64,000 nucleotides of DNA from Ooceraea biroi (GCF_003672135.1 NC_039511.1:7714464-7778463); one strand, 5' to 3'. Positions 11,716-22,831 are shown, numbered from the stretch's first letter. Numbers and translations are program-made. Notes: generated by a model from the sequence alone, not told the origin.

Positions 11716-12088
11716 TCATTGCATAACGTCGAGCGCTACCACATTCATTGCATAAAATTATAAAACTCGTAAAAATGATTTATGTGAAAGTAAAGTTATA
11801 TTGTTAAAGTTATAATAAAAAATATTGTAAATCACATAGAGAAATTTTGTTAGCAAAGCAGAAAAAGTATAAAATATATAAAAATAGTTTACATTATATA
11901 AAAATCAAAAGATTATTCTTAATAAAACTTATTACAAATTGCATCGGAACGATGTACGTGTTAGCATGCAAAATAATTGATAATAAAACATATAAAAAGA
12001 AATTATGTAATACTAATTACATGTTCAAAAGAATGTAAAACTAAAATATAGTCAAATTTTTTAAATTTACAAAAAAGAATGAGATCCC

Positions 12089-12621
12089 TAAAAAAACCTT
12101 TTTAAAAAAAGAAAAAATATATACGCCAAGTACATAAAAACTCCCAACTTGTCAAAACTCAAAACTAAATATGAAATCAATAATTAACTAGCCAAGTATC
12201 TAGAAGCAGTTTGAGTATTTTACCCAAACGTTTTCCATGCATACTCTCTTATCGCATGACGACATTGAAGTACTTGGCGTGCCCGAATCGCAGTGGTCAT
12301 GTATTCTTGTAAATTTGTACAATATCTTGATTTGTATTATATCTTGTACCTTCATGATTTTCAATAATGACTCGCAAATGATTTTGTGTCTCTTACAGGT
12401 AGGACAGGACGTTTTAATGTAATTCGGGCACGCCAAGTACTTCAATGTCGTCATGCGATAAGTGAGTATGCATGGAAAACGTTTGGGTAAAATACTCAAA
12501 CTGCTTCTAGATACTTGGTTAGTTAATTATTGATTTCATATTTAGTTTTGAGTTTTGACAAGTTGGGAGTTTTTATGTACTTGGCGTATATATTTTTTCT
12601 TTTTTTAAAAAGGTTTTTTTA
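12089..12621. mobile_element. Foldback element FB-C
   Basis: Nearly perfect inverted arms 12089-12290 and 12421-12621 separated by a ~130-bp loop. The outer end reads CTAAAAAAACCTTTTTAAAA, followed by an ACGCCAAGTACAT block. A second motif TACTTGGCGTGCCCGAAT occurs at the inner ends of the arms. Short frames spanning the arms are palindrome artefacts. Confidence 0.8.
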
Positions 12622-12624
12622 GGG

Positions 12625-13035
12625 TGTATATATTGTCTTGAAAAGTTGTTATACAACTACTTTCAAAAAATATAAAACTTTCATTGATTAAATAATATTT
12701 AATGAAAAATACTTGGCGCTGCTAGACCGAGTATTACAAGAAATCTCTTTCTCTCTTTCAGCGTTTAGTATTTAGTATTAAGCAATTTAGTATTTAGTAT
12801 TAAGTTTAGCCTTTAGTATTAAACGCGTGAAATTTGTTAAACTTCTTTTTATATGAATTTGATATGTAAACAAACGGCTTGAGCTTTAGTAGGCGTGTAA
12901 GGAGCGCAGACGAGATGCTAAGCGCTGGCGAGGTCTAGCAGCGCCAAGTATTTTGCATTAAATATTATTTGATCAATCAAAGTTTTATATTTTTTGAAAG
13001 TAGTTGTATAACAAATTTTCAAGACAATATATACA
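12625..13035. mobile_element. Foldback element FB-D
   Basis: Inverted arms ~12625-12735 and ~12930-13035 with TACTTGGCGCTGCTAGACC at the inner end. The ~195-bp loop contains an imperfect TTTAGTATTAAG repeat and pyrimidine tracts. It sits between FB-C and the right copy of the 350-bp inverted repeat without spare sequence, so these units were inserted in or next to one another. Confidence 0.7.
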
Positions 13036-13370
13036 TATATTCTCTTTGTAATTGGTAAGATACTATCACTTGGTTTTTTAAAAATTGTTGTACAATAATT
13101 AATTTTCGAGGTAATACATCCTCTTTGCAATTGGCGCAATTTGAGGATTTCATAAATTTTTTTGAAAAATACTATAAATAATAATATTTGAAGACAATTA
13201 GAATTACTATCGCTTGGATTGGAATAGGATCATTGAATGAGAATATAAAGGTACATATTACTTGGTTTAATATTTTTTTAATTAAAGAAACTACCACATT
13301 GGTTTTTTCGAGCACATACCATGCGCATACTTGGCGCCTTTTTTTACTTTTTTTGAAAAAGGTTATTATT
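13036..13370. repeat. Right copy of the ~350-bp inverted repeat
   Basis: Reverse complement of 9105-9455, ending with TACTTGGCGCC and a (T)n-C-(T)n tract. The Helitron coding sequence starts within 20 bases of its end, so this insertion probably cut off the N-terminal part of that gene. Confidence 0.75.
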
Positions 13371-13386
13371 TACATTACGACCAGGT

Positions 13387-16300
13387 ATGGATCGACGCCG
13401 ATATAATGCTCAAAGAACTAATAAAGTTGCTGCTGTTTTTCATACAACCGCTAATGGAGAAATTCCAGAATCATACGTAACAATACGTAATAGAAATACC
13501 AAAACTTTGCAAACTGTTAGTAGTATGGATCCAAATGTTGAACCATGGATATCCACTGTTTTATTCATATGGTACTCAAGGATGGCATCGTAATTTAACA
13601 AAAGTAAATAGTAATATACGAATAACTCGTGGACAGTATATTAAATATCGTATGGCTATTCATGATGAATTTAATGTGTATTTATTATGACATCGTTTAT
13701 TTCAACAGTGGCTTGTAGATAGTTATGTAAAAATTGAAAAGGACAGAACAGATTATTGCAAAGCTTATCAAAAAGAATTACGCACTGAAACATATCAAGG
13801 ATTAAAAGATTATATGCAAACTATGGCGAATAATTTAAATGGACATATTGGAAAAATGATTATACTTCCTTCTTCGTTTATTGGATCACCACGAAATATG
13901 TTACAAAATTATCAAGATGCAATGGCAATTGTTAGTAAATTTGGGAAACCAGATCTTTTTATTACAATGACTTGCAATCCAAAATGGCGTGAAATTGAAG
14001 AAAATCTTTTGCATGGTCAACAAGCTTCTGATAGACCTGACATTTGTGCCCGTGTATTTAATAGTAAAAAAGATTATTTAATTGATTTGATTGTAAAACA
14101 AAATTTTTTGGTGAGATAGCAGCCTTTGTTTATGTCATTGAATTTCAAAAACGTGGTTTGCCACATGTCCACATATTGATTACTTTAAAACATAATTTCA
14201 AAATAACAACTCCACAGATCGTTGATAAATATATTTCTGCTGAAATTCCTGATCCTTGTGAAAATCGTACTTTACATGACAGTTATAAGAGACATGATTC
14301 ATGGACCCTGTGGCAATTGGTGTTTGGTAGACGGAAAATGTTCGAAAAAATATCCAAAATGTTATTTAGAAGAAACCAGAATGGATGAAGATGCTTATCC
14401 CTATTATCGTCGACGAAATAATAGTAAAAGTTTTGAACGCCCTGGAGGATATATAGTTGATAATCGTTATGTAGTTCAATATTGTCCTGTTTTATCGTTA
14501 ATATTTAATTGTCATATCAATGTAGAAGTTGTTTCAAGTATCAAATCGGTTAAATATCTGTATAAATATATTTATAAAGGACATGATGCTGCTGCCATTA
14601 GAATTGAGCCAGTAACAGAACATATAATTATAGATCATGATGAAATACGTGATTTTATTGAAGCTCGTTATGTTGGACCTGTAGAAGCGAGCTGGCATAT
14701 TCTTGAAAACAAATTACAAGATAAAAGTCATACTGTAATACGTTTACCTGTTCATCTTCCGAATGAACAAAATATTATAATTGAAAATGGATCCGATGAA
14801 GCTACAATAACTTCTGCTTTAGATCAAGTTACTATGTTAATAGATTATTTTGCATTAAATTCTCGTGATGAAGATGCAACACAATATTTGTATATAGAAA
14901 TTCCACGCTATTATACGTTTAAAAAAAAAAATAACGGTAGAAATGTATTACATTGGAGCAAACGCAAAACTCATTATGATTGTATAGAACGAATGTATTC
15001 CGTTAGCCCAACACAAACAGAATTATATCATTTACGATTGTTATTACTCACTCTGTAAAGGGAGCAACGAGTTTTGAGAATTTAAGAACTGTAAATGGAG
15101 AAGTTTGTTCATCATTTTCAGCATCATGTTTCGCTTTAGGTTTAATTGACGATGATGATGAATGGAAACGAGCTCTAAATGAAGCTGTTGGATGGATGAT
15201 GCCAAAACAACTTCGTAGATTATTTGTACGTATATTATTGCATTGTCAACCGTTGCATCCCGAAGAGCTTTGGGAAAAATTTAAAGTAGCAATGTCTGAA
15301 GATTATTGTAGACATTTTGGAATGATACAAGGACAAAAGAAAGCATATGAACAAATTATTGCTATGTTGGATGCTGAAGGCAAAAGTCTGGCTGATTTTC
15401 CACAAATGGAACAATTGCAAGAAAATAACGAAGAAGACGATTTTATGACATTAGAACAAATTATGGAAAATGGTACCAGACAATACAATCAATTAAATAA
15501 AAAACAAAAAGAAATAATAGATATAATATTAAATATGTTAGATAATAATTGTTATAATAACAATTGTTTTTATATAGATGGTCCAGGTGGATCAGGTAAA
15601 ACATTTATATACACAACTATTTATTATTTAGCAAAAATTCGAAATAAACATGTATGTACGATGGCTTTTACCGGCATTGCAGCAACATTACTTCCTGCGG
15701 GAAAGACGGTTCATAAAACTTTTGGATTACCAGTTCCATTATTCGCAGATTCATCATCCAGCATTAAAATCAAAACAAAAGAAGCGCAATATTTGAAAAA
15801 AACAGATATTTTTATTTGGGATGAAGCGCCAATGGCACTACGATATGCATTAGAGATTATGGATCGAACGTTGCGTGACATTATGAATAACGACTTACCT
15901 TTTGGTGGAAAAATTATCATATTAGGTGGTGATTTCAGGCAACTTCTTCCTATTAAGATACATGGTACTCGATGTGAAATCGTGAATCTTTCTATCAAGT
16001 TTAGTTATACTTAGAAACATTTTGTAAGTTTTTCTCTAACGGAAAATATGCGAGTTCTTCCAGAGGAAACTGAATTTGCAACATTTTTATTAGATATGGG
16101 TGATGGGAAATTAAATGATTCTAATGATAACATACAAATTCCTGAATGTTGAATAGCACCATCTGATGCAAATATAGTCACAGATATATGGCGATTTAAT
16201 ACAAAGAAAAGATTTTAATAAAGTAGCTAAATGTGCGATACTTTCAGCGAGGAATATTGATGTAGATGAAATTAATAAACGAGTTGTCGAACTATTAGAT

Positions 16301-16894
16301 ATATCTAAAGAACGAATTTATACAAGTACGGATAGTACTGAAAATTGCGGTGATAACGGTGACATTAGAGAAGTTTTATTACCAGAATATTTTAATACTT
16401 TGTCTCCATCATCTCTACCTCCTTACGAATTGCGTTTAAGACCGAATTGTATCGTTATGTTGATTAGAAACCTTAGTATCAATGAAGATCTTTGCCACGG
16501 GACTCGGTTAATGACTATAGAACTTGCGGACCATTTATTAAAATGTGAAATCTTAACGGGTGATAAAATAGGAGATATTATTTTCCTAAATCGTATAACA
16601 TTGTATCGCGAAAATGTGTATCCTTTCACTTTTAAAAGAAGACAATTTCCAATAAAATTGGCTTTCGCTATGACAATTAATAAGTCACAAGGTCAGACAT
16701 TTGACAGAATAGGAATAGATCTTCGTAAAGACGTTTTTAATCATGGACAGCTTTATGTTGCTTTTTCCCGAGTTAGAGCTTGGGAAGCATTAAAAGTTTA
16801 TCTAGGTGAGCAACAAGATAATAGAAACGTTAAGAATTATGTATACCGAATTATGTATATAAAGAAATATATAAATAATGTACAAATTATTTGA
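13387..16894 (+). pseudogene. Decayed Helitron Rep/PIF1-helicase gene
   Basis: Helitron proteins join an HUH rolling-circle replication initiator to a PIF1 helicase. Here the frame opens at DRRRYN; the usual N-terminal region is absent. It then shifts at ~13558, has a stop at ~13688 and a further break at ~14118. The HUH motif PHVHILITL (~14158) and the Tyr region YLYKYIYKGHDA (~14560) are visible. The helicase part (15196-16894) has Walker A GPGGSGKT (~15580), Walker B IWDEAP (~15820), GGDFRQLLPI, and C-terminal TINKSQGQTF and VAFSRV. Breaks occur at ~14392, 15058, 16014 and 16150-16220. All landmark motifs are present, but at least six disablements preclude function. It lies inside the interval bounded by the 51-bp TIRs. 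Confidence 0.9.
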
Positions 16895-16950
16895 GAAGAT
16901 AAAAAGTTTATAGAAAAGGAGAAAACACATATAGATATATATTGTTAAAG

Positions 16951-17001
16951 ATATTATTATTCGAAAACATTATTAATATTGAAAAATAAAATAGCGCGCG
17001 C
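16951..17001 (-). repeat. 51-bp terminal inverted repeat, right copy
   Basis: Perfect reverse complement of 10140-10190. It ends 20 bases from the stop codon of the BEN-domain gene, on that gene's 3' side. Between the Helitron stop (16894) and this repeat there is only AT-rich sequence. Confidence 0.9.
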
Positions 17002-17020
17002 CTGTCTTGTACTAGTGTAG

Positions 17021-17532
17021 CTAAAAATGCTTAATAGCATTAGTTGGAATTGGCTTCACGCTTGAGTTCACCAATCCTTTGAGACAGCGTTCTATCCTTA
17101 GCGTAAGATCCTTTGTATGAACGTATGGCCATTTTGTAAGTTTTCCTATTGCTTTAGCATATTCTGAAAGAAATTAAATAAATACATTAAAAATAATCAC
17201 ATGTTCTGCAAACATAATAATTCTAATAAAATTCCGCAACATAATAATACTAATAAAAGTATTTTGATATAAGTAAATCTACATAGCAATAAAAGCTTAC
17301 TTATGATTGCCGATCTGGCAACGACATCGATGTTATCATATTTTGCTCCAGGTTGCTTTTCTACAGAACGAGGTGTATTGCCAGTTACTTGAATACTTCT
17401 TTTTTTGAAAATCTCTTTTTTAAACACCCCAAGTACCAGTTTTCGGACCAAATGTGTTGTCTTTGTTGAAGACCCAAGAGCGTTATGTAGGACTGATGAT
17501 TTACAGAAAACACCATTTCTGAGTAATACCAT
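17021..17532 (-). CDS. BEN-domain protein, last two coding exons
   Basis: Exon 17532-17301 opens after a TTTACAG acceptor and reads MVLLRNGVFCKSSVLHNAL, then LVRKLVLGVFKKEIF and QVTGNTPR, the pattern of a BEN domain (a DNA- and protein-binding fold found in chromatin regulators). It ends at a GTAAGC donor. After an intron of ~137 bp, a CTTTCAG acceptor leads to exon 17163-17021 (KYAKAIGKLTKWPYVHTKD... ending KHF stop), which completes the helical domain. Phases fit: 232+143 bases make 125 codons. The first ATG here follows a splice acceptor, so it is probably internal; an upstream exon candidate is at 22660-22437. Host gene, nuclear role inferred from the family. Specific orthologue not identified. 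Confidence 0.75.
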
Positions 17533-17739
17533 CTGTAAACAATAGAAATAATGTCTTTGAATTATCTTTCACATGTGTTTTTTAATAATTATACTTTATT
17601 AATATACATATAATAATAATATATTACAATGATTTATATCTGAGAAGAGAAAGTGTGTTTCATCACTATGATCAAAAAAGAGAAGTTACTTTGCCATAAT
17701 TAAATATAATACATTTTCTATATAAATATAACTTATATA

Positions 17740-18499
17740 TATAGGGTGATAATAATTATGATTTTTATTTTTTGATACGCTTGGAATCTGTCACCACGCA
17801 GCATACGATGTTTCGCGAGATCCCGATTTATCTCTGGCGAGCATAATTATTTAATAAAATTGTAAATTGTATCGTTTTTATGAATCACTTCTTATCGATA
17901 TTAGTGCAGCGCACTTCGCATCGCTCGTATCGATTTTCTGTCATCGCGGAGGTGCGCTGCACTTCACGTATGTTTTGATAGTTCCTCGTGTACTGCGATT
18001 TCGTGCAATATGGTAAGCGATCGATCCGTCTTTTCTCGTCGATTGTACTGCTGATGTCACAGAAAGTCGAACGGTAACACGTGAAAATCTCGGTGTACAC
18101 GTATGTGGAAGTGCGTTTAACAAGACATACGCGGATAAATGGATCGAACGCGGAGAAGCGAGTGATTTGGCCAGCGAGATCTTCGGATTTGACCCTGAAC
18201 AGTGAACAGTGCTTATAGGAATAGGATACAGTGTTTGCAGGACATTGTGCAGTGAATAGAAATAAACAGTGAACAGCCGCGAAAAGTAAGATCAAATTGA
18301 AGTGTGCGCGATGCGCGAGGTCCCTTCGACCCACCGTCACTGAACGCGGGAAAATTCTGCACAAGGATAAGATAACTAAAACCCTTCGTAGCGCCGAATC
18401 TACGCCACCCTCGACATTTTGCAAGAGGAACTATCGTCTCAGAATGACTTCAGGAATCTACCATTAACCGGTGATACGGTAAGTCTGGGACACCCTGTA
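17740..18499. mobile_element. 760-bp MITE in the BEN gene intron, sharing its end with 52814-53191
   Basis: Begins TATAGGGTGATAATAAT and ends GGGACACCCTGTA, ACAGGGTG-type termini. Its last ~220 bases (18282-18499) match the last part of the 378-bp MITE at 52814-53191 closely. The interior includes a CG-rich block around 17900-18180 and ACAGTGAACAG repeats. A frame at 17885-18424 has no family resemblance and is interpreted as MITE sequence. Confidence 0.6.
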
Positions 18500-18819
18500 T
18501 GTATGTGTGTATGCTGCAAACGTGAAAATACAGGGTGAGTTTTTTAACTTGAGACTGCAAAATATCTCGAAAAATACGCATCGTACGGAAAAAATGTTCC
18601 ACATAACCCGTAATATTTTCGAGGAGCCAATTCACTTATGCTAAAATTAGCCCGCCCCCGCCGCCCCTGGGGGTGGGGCGGGGGGTAACTTTGAAATATT
18701 AAATGGGAACCCCTACTTTTTATTACAGATTCGGATTCTACGTCGAAAAATACGTAACTTTTGTCTGAAACATTTTTTTCGAATTATCATAGACAGCGCT
18801 GTAGTCGGAGTGTTTTTTT

Positions 18820-18966
18820 CAGTGAGTCCCCTTGCCTCTCACTGTCGGGGTGCTTATTTTCAGTGAGTCCCCTTGCCTCTCACCATCGAGGTGCTTGTTT
18901 TCTGTGAGTCCCCTTGCCTCTCACCGTCGGGGTGCTTGTTTTCAGTGAGTCCCCTTGCCTCTCACC
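18820..18966. repeat. 41-bp minisatellite, about 3.6 copies
   Basis: Unit starts CAGTGAGTCCCCTTGCCTCT and continues CACxxTCGGGGTGCTTNTTTT. It lies between the left arm of E2 and the end of the transposase gene. The right arm of E2 (~22105) has a single unit, so the array expanded on one side after or during duplication. Confidence 0.85.
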
Positions 18967-18972
18967 ATTCGA

Positions 18973-20035
18973 TTAAATTAAGTGCTCGAACTGATGACCT
19001 TCAACTTGGATGCATTTATTGATCCGCACTTCAAATGAGTGTACACAACTTAAAAGTGTGTCTGCTTTAATTTGTGCGCAAGCATTACTGATTCGCTCAA
19101 TCATGTTTCCACGAGTTGTTGGCACTTGTTGATAAACTGTATTTTTTAGGAAACCCCACAAAAAGAAATTTGGCGACGTAAGGTCTGGCGATCTGGCAGG
19201 CCAATGTACGGGTCCACCTCTACCAATCCAGCGACCATTGTAGTCGCGATTTAATACTTCCCGTGCTACTGCCGAATAATGTGCTGGACAACCGTCATGT
19301 TGAAACCACATGTTCTGTCGCTCTTCGAACCTTAGGTCTTCAAGCAATGTCGCCAGTTCGTTTTGCAGAAAGTTGCAGTATTTTTCACCGGTCAAATTGC
19401 CTTCAATGAAATAGGGGCCGATGAGTTTGTCGCCAATTAATCCACACCAAACGTTTAATAGACCAAGGACGCTGATGTTCAACTTGGCGCAACCAGTGTG
19501 GGTTTTCCACACTCCAATAATGCATGTTGTGTCGATTAACCGTACCGTGGTTCGTGAAAGCCGACTCGTCAAAGAAAAGTACCCGACGAAAGAAATCCGG
19601 GTTTCTTCGTTTCTGTTCAAGTGCCCACTGACAAAACGTCACTCGATTATGGAAATCATCGCCATGAAGTTCTTGATGCATAGACACATGGTAAGGATGA
19701 TATTTATGACGTTTTAATATTTTACAAACACTAGTCTGAGACAATGCTAAATCGCGAGCTATTTCTCGAGTGCTCACATGGCGGTTATTAGCCACCGCAG
19801 CTAATACTGCAATTTCATTATTTTCTCCAGTGACAGTTGCTCTACGCTTCCTTTTTTTGGGTTGCACACTTCCTTCGGTAGTAAACTGTTTGACAACACG
19901 GAAAAAAGAAGCGCACGACCGCTCCCTATCTGGAAAACGCTGAGCATAAAGGGTGACAGCATCATCGATGTTCCTGCCACATTCTCCATAAATCAAAACC
20001 ATTTCGGTTTTCTCTTGTACAGACATACCTTCCAT
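18973..20035 (-). pseudogene. DD41D transposase of E2 (one frameshift, third catalytic residue Asn)
   Basis: Starts MEGMSVQEKTEMVLIYGECG at 20035, followed by a helix-turn-helix region (REIARDLALSQTSVCKIL). First catalytic Asp in FFDESAF, then a frameshift near 19440-19480, second in FQHDGCPAHY. The third position reads SPDLTSPNFFLW where relatives have SPDLTPLDFFLW: Asn replaces the catalytic Asp at spacing 41. It ends HQFEHLI at 18973. Apart from these two defects the gene is nearly full length (~350 codons). Cannot be catalytically competent as read. Confidence 0.88.
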
Positions 20036-20186
20036 ACTAAAGAAGTATCAATAACATTCTAGTCGAAATACGAAATAAAAAAAGCTTCAAGAGTAAGAGA
20101 AAATAAACTGTTGAAACAACTCCCCAAAGAATGGAGTAACAAATTTCTAAATGACTAGAGTGTCAGTAGCACAACTGAAAAGGTGG

Positions 20187-20300
20187 GTCTAAGTTCTAAA
20201 AGGTTGTTTTGTTTGTTCAAGACAACAAGTTAGAACCGTTGCGCCGATAGTACGTAATGACAAGTAGAGAACATTCAAGACAACCTTTTAGAACTTAGAC
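20187..20300. repeat. Small hairpin MITE
   Basis: GTCTAAGTTCTAAAAGGTTGT at 20187 is perfectly inverted at 20280-20300. The 114-bp unit has a ~70-base loop and no coding sequence. It separates the E2 transposase start from the LINE. Confidence 0.6.
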
Positions 20301-20304
20301 GATA

Positions 20305-21950
20305 CGGGACGAAGCAAATAGGATTGTACTAGATGAAAGGGAAGCCGTAAACGTATGGCACATATACTATAGCCAAGCTCTTCGACGACACCAGAACGAA
20401 TTTGGAACTTAATCAGGAAAATCTGGAGGGTCCCGAGATACTTAAATCGGAAGTACTACACGCCATCTCGATAGTTAAAAACAGGAAGGCCACAGGCACT
20501 GACGAAATTCCGATAGAGATAATTAAACTCATAGACGAGGATAATATAGATATAATCCTGAGATTATTCAATCATATTTATAACACAGGCGAGATCCCGG
20601 AAGAATGGCTGAAATCGACGTTTATAATCATACCGAAAAAACAACACCCCAAAAAGTGAGACTACCGTTTAATTAAATTAGCCTTATGAGTCACATACTA
20701 AAGACATTTCTTCACATCATTCATGCCCGTATACGAACAAAATGCGATGGACCTAGATGACTCAATTCGGGTTCAGGAACGCCTTCGGCACGCGCGAAGC
20801 GCTCTTTGGTTTCAACGTTCTGTTATAAAAGTATCGAAATCATCGACAGGATGTGTTTGTATGCTTCGTGGACTATGAAAAAGCTTTCGACCGGGTACGT
20901 CATACCAGACTCATTGAGCTTCTCGTTGAGGCCGGAGTAGACAAAAAATGTCCGAATAATAAAGAATTTGTATTGGCAACAGAAAGCCGAAATACGAATT
21001 CGTAACTCCACGTCATCAGGAGTGGATATACGGAGAGGGGTCAGACAAGGATGTATCCCCTCTCGCCTCTTGTTTAATTTATATGCGGACAAGTTCTTTA
21101 AAGAAGCCATTGGCAATTTGGACCTCGGCATCAAGATGAATCGAGTACGCATCAGTATTCTCAAATACGCTGACGACACGGTTATTTTGGCGGAAAATAT
21201 TGAGGACCTCCAACTGCTTCTCAATAGAATTTCCACAACCAGCCATAGAGCAAGATTAAGTATTAACATTGATGAAACAAAGATGATAGGTTTTAGCCGC
21301 CAGAACCATGATTCATTTCTCCACCTCCACGGTAAACAAATTGAATGTGTCACCTCATTCAAATATCTGAGGTGCCTGATCACTGAGGACTTAGATCCCG
21401 ATCGGGAGGTTAAGCGTAGAATAGAATATGCTCGCACTATTTTTAACAAAATGAGACCTTTCTTCTGCGACAATAGTTTAAACTTAAATATACGGCGGAG
21501 GATAGCTAAATGCTATGTTTGGTCTGCTCTTCTGTACGGGGTTGAGGCATGGACCCTCAAGATAGGCACGATGAACCGCCTAGAGGCCTTCGAAATGTGG
21601 ATGATCAGGCATATGCTCCGAATCTCCTGGATCGACAGAGTGTCCAACACTTAAGTGCTGGAGAGAGCACGTGCACAACGTGAGCTGCTAACCACTATCA
21701 AATGTAGAAAGATTAGCTATCTCGGACACGTCTTGCGAGGGGAGAAGTACCACCTCCTCCACCTAATTCTGAAGGGAAGAATTGAAGGTCGCCGAGGAAT
21801 AGGAAGAAAACAGTTATCCTGGCTAAGAAACATCAGGACATAGACTGGTATTCGAAGGGCGGAGGAGCTCTTCCGCATGGCGGAAGAGAGAGAAACTATC
21901 GCCAGAGTGATCGCCAACGTCCGGGGGACCGGGTACATGAAGAAGAAGAA
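20305..21950 (+). pseudogene. 5'-truncated RTE-like non-LTR retrotransposon, reverse transcriptase
   Basis: Reverse transcriptase segments in order: ATGTDEIPIEIIK; VDYEKAFDRV (motif A, in a shifted frame near 20870-20900); RRGVRQGCIPS (motif B); KYADDTVILA (motif C, the YADD active site); then the C-terminal AFEMWMIRHMLRISWIDRV and LGHVLRG. This C-terminal organisation is typical of RTE-like insect LINEs. The endonuclease is missing (5' truncation) and there are frameshifts at ~20660-20960 and a stop at ~21654. Inserted between the two halves of composite E2. Confidence 0.8.
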
Positions 21951-21959
21951 CAAGTGCCA

Positions 21960-22095
21960 ACAACTCGTGAAAACATGATTCAGCGAACCAGGAATGCTTG
22001 CGCACAAATTGAAGCACACTTTTAAGTTGTGTACAATCATTTGAAGTGCGAATCAATAAATGCATCCAAGTTGAAAGTCATCAGTTTGAACATTT
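21960..22095 (+). pseudogene. C-terminal stub of a DD41D transposase in composite E2
   Basis: Encodes the TRENMIQR...NACAQIEA segment and the INKCIQ...HQFEHLI-equivalent end with frame damage. It is the plus-strand counterpart of the last ~45 codons of the minus-strand gene at 18973-20035, and is followed directly by the right arm of E2. Confidence 0.7.
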
Positions 22096-22436
22096 AATTT
22101 AATTGAATGGTGAGAGGCAAAGGAACTCATTGAAAAAAATCACTCCGACTACAGCGCTATCTATGATAATTCGAAAAAATGTTTCACACAAAAGTTACGT
22201 ATTTTTCGACGTAGAATCCGAATCTGCAATAAAAAGTAGGGGTTCCCATTTAATATTTCAAAGTTACCCCCCGCCCCACCCCCGGGGTGGCGGGGGCGGG
22301 CTAATTTTAGCATAAGTGAATTGGCCCCTCGAAAATAGTGCGGGTTATGTGGAACATTTTTTCCGTACGATGCATATTTCTCGAGATATTTTGCAGTCTG
22401 AAGATAAAAAACTCACCCTGTATAACTATACTGTAC

Positions 22437-22660
22437 CGTTTCCCCATCTTCGTTGAAATCTTTTCCATACAATTGGTGAAGCTTACGTGGAACATCTGGC
22501 TCTTCTATATCTTCTACTATATTTTTATCAGGCTTCTGTTCTGACACTGTTTTATTTTCAAAGTCTTCAAGTTGTGGTTCAATTGGGTTGTGTTGTATAG
22601 TTATGTTGGAGTATATATGTTGACTTTCACACGATTGCCTTTGTGAAATAGTGTTGGGTT
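22437..22660 (-). CDS. Acidic exon, candidate upstream exon of the BEN-domain gene
   Basis: Opens after a CTATTTTTACAG acceptor at 22661 and reads EPNTISQRQSCESQ... to KDFNEDGET, acidic and Asn/Gln rich. Two donors are possible: GTACAG at 22436 and a stronger CAGG|GTGAGT at 22416, the latter belonging to the terminus of transposon E2. Only the first leaves phase 0, which matches the BEN exon at 17532, so that join is preferred. The intervening 4.9 kb would then be an intron filled with transposons. No domain is recognised in this exon; low-complexity acidic stretches upstream of BEN domains are common. Link to the BEN exons is inference. Confidence 0.5.
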
Positions 22661-22831
22661 CTGTAAAAATAGAACACATAAGAATAGAATTAACTGTACA
22701 AGCAGATATGCCTTTCGTATATCCGTGTGACGCACACAATTACCGACTCCGCCTATCGGTAAGGGTCGGTAATGAGTAACGGGTAGGTAATGGCAGATAG
22801 CACGATCGCGATAAAGAATATTTTCAATATA

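Larger units (their letters stand above)
18529..22422. mobile_element. Head-to-head DD41D composite element E2
   Basis: TACAGGGTGAGTTTT at 18529 and its complement ending at 22422 bound ~430-bp (left) and ~330-bp (right) arms that pair closely, including the GC-rich CGGGGGCGGGCTAATTTTAG. Unlike an ordinary copy, the arm next to the transposase C-terminus is present twice: left beside the minus-strand gene and right beside a plus-strand C-terminal stub (21960-22095). The 5' TIR is not seen. An RTE-like LINE lies between the halves. Best read as two 3' halves in opposite orientation. Confidence 0.65.

Noticed and set aside
17885..18424. 179-codon frame in the BEN intron
   Set aside because: Part of it is shared with the MITE at 52814-53191 and nothing resembles a known domain.
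18820..18966. CRISPR-like regular repeat
   Set aside because: The 41-bp units are contiguous without unique spacers, in a eukaryotic transposon context.
22411..22422. Transposon-derived splice donor CAGG|GTGAGT for the BEN upstream exon
   Set aside because: Strong match to the donor consensus, but using it leaves the wrong phase for the BEN exon at 17532; the weaker GTACAG donor fits.
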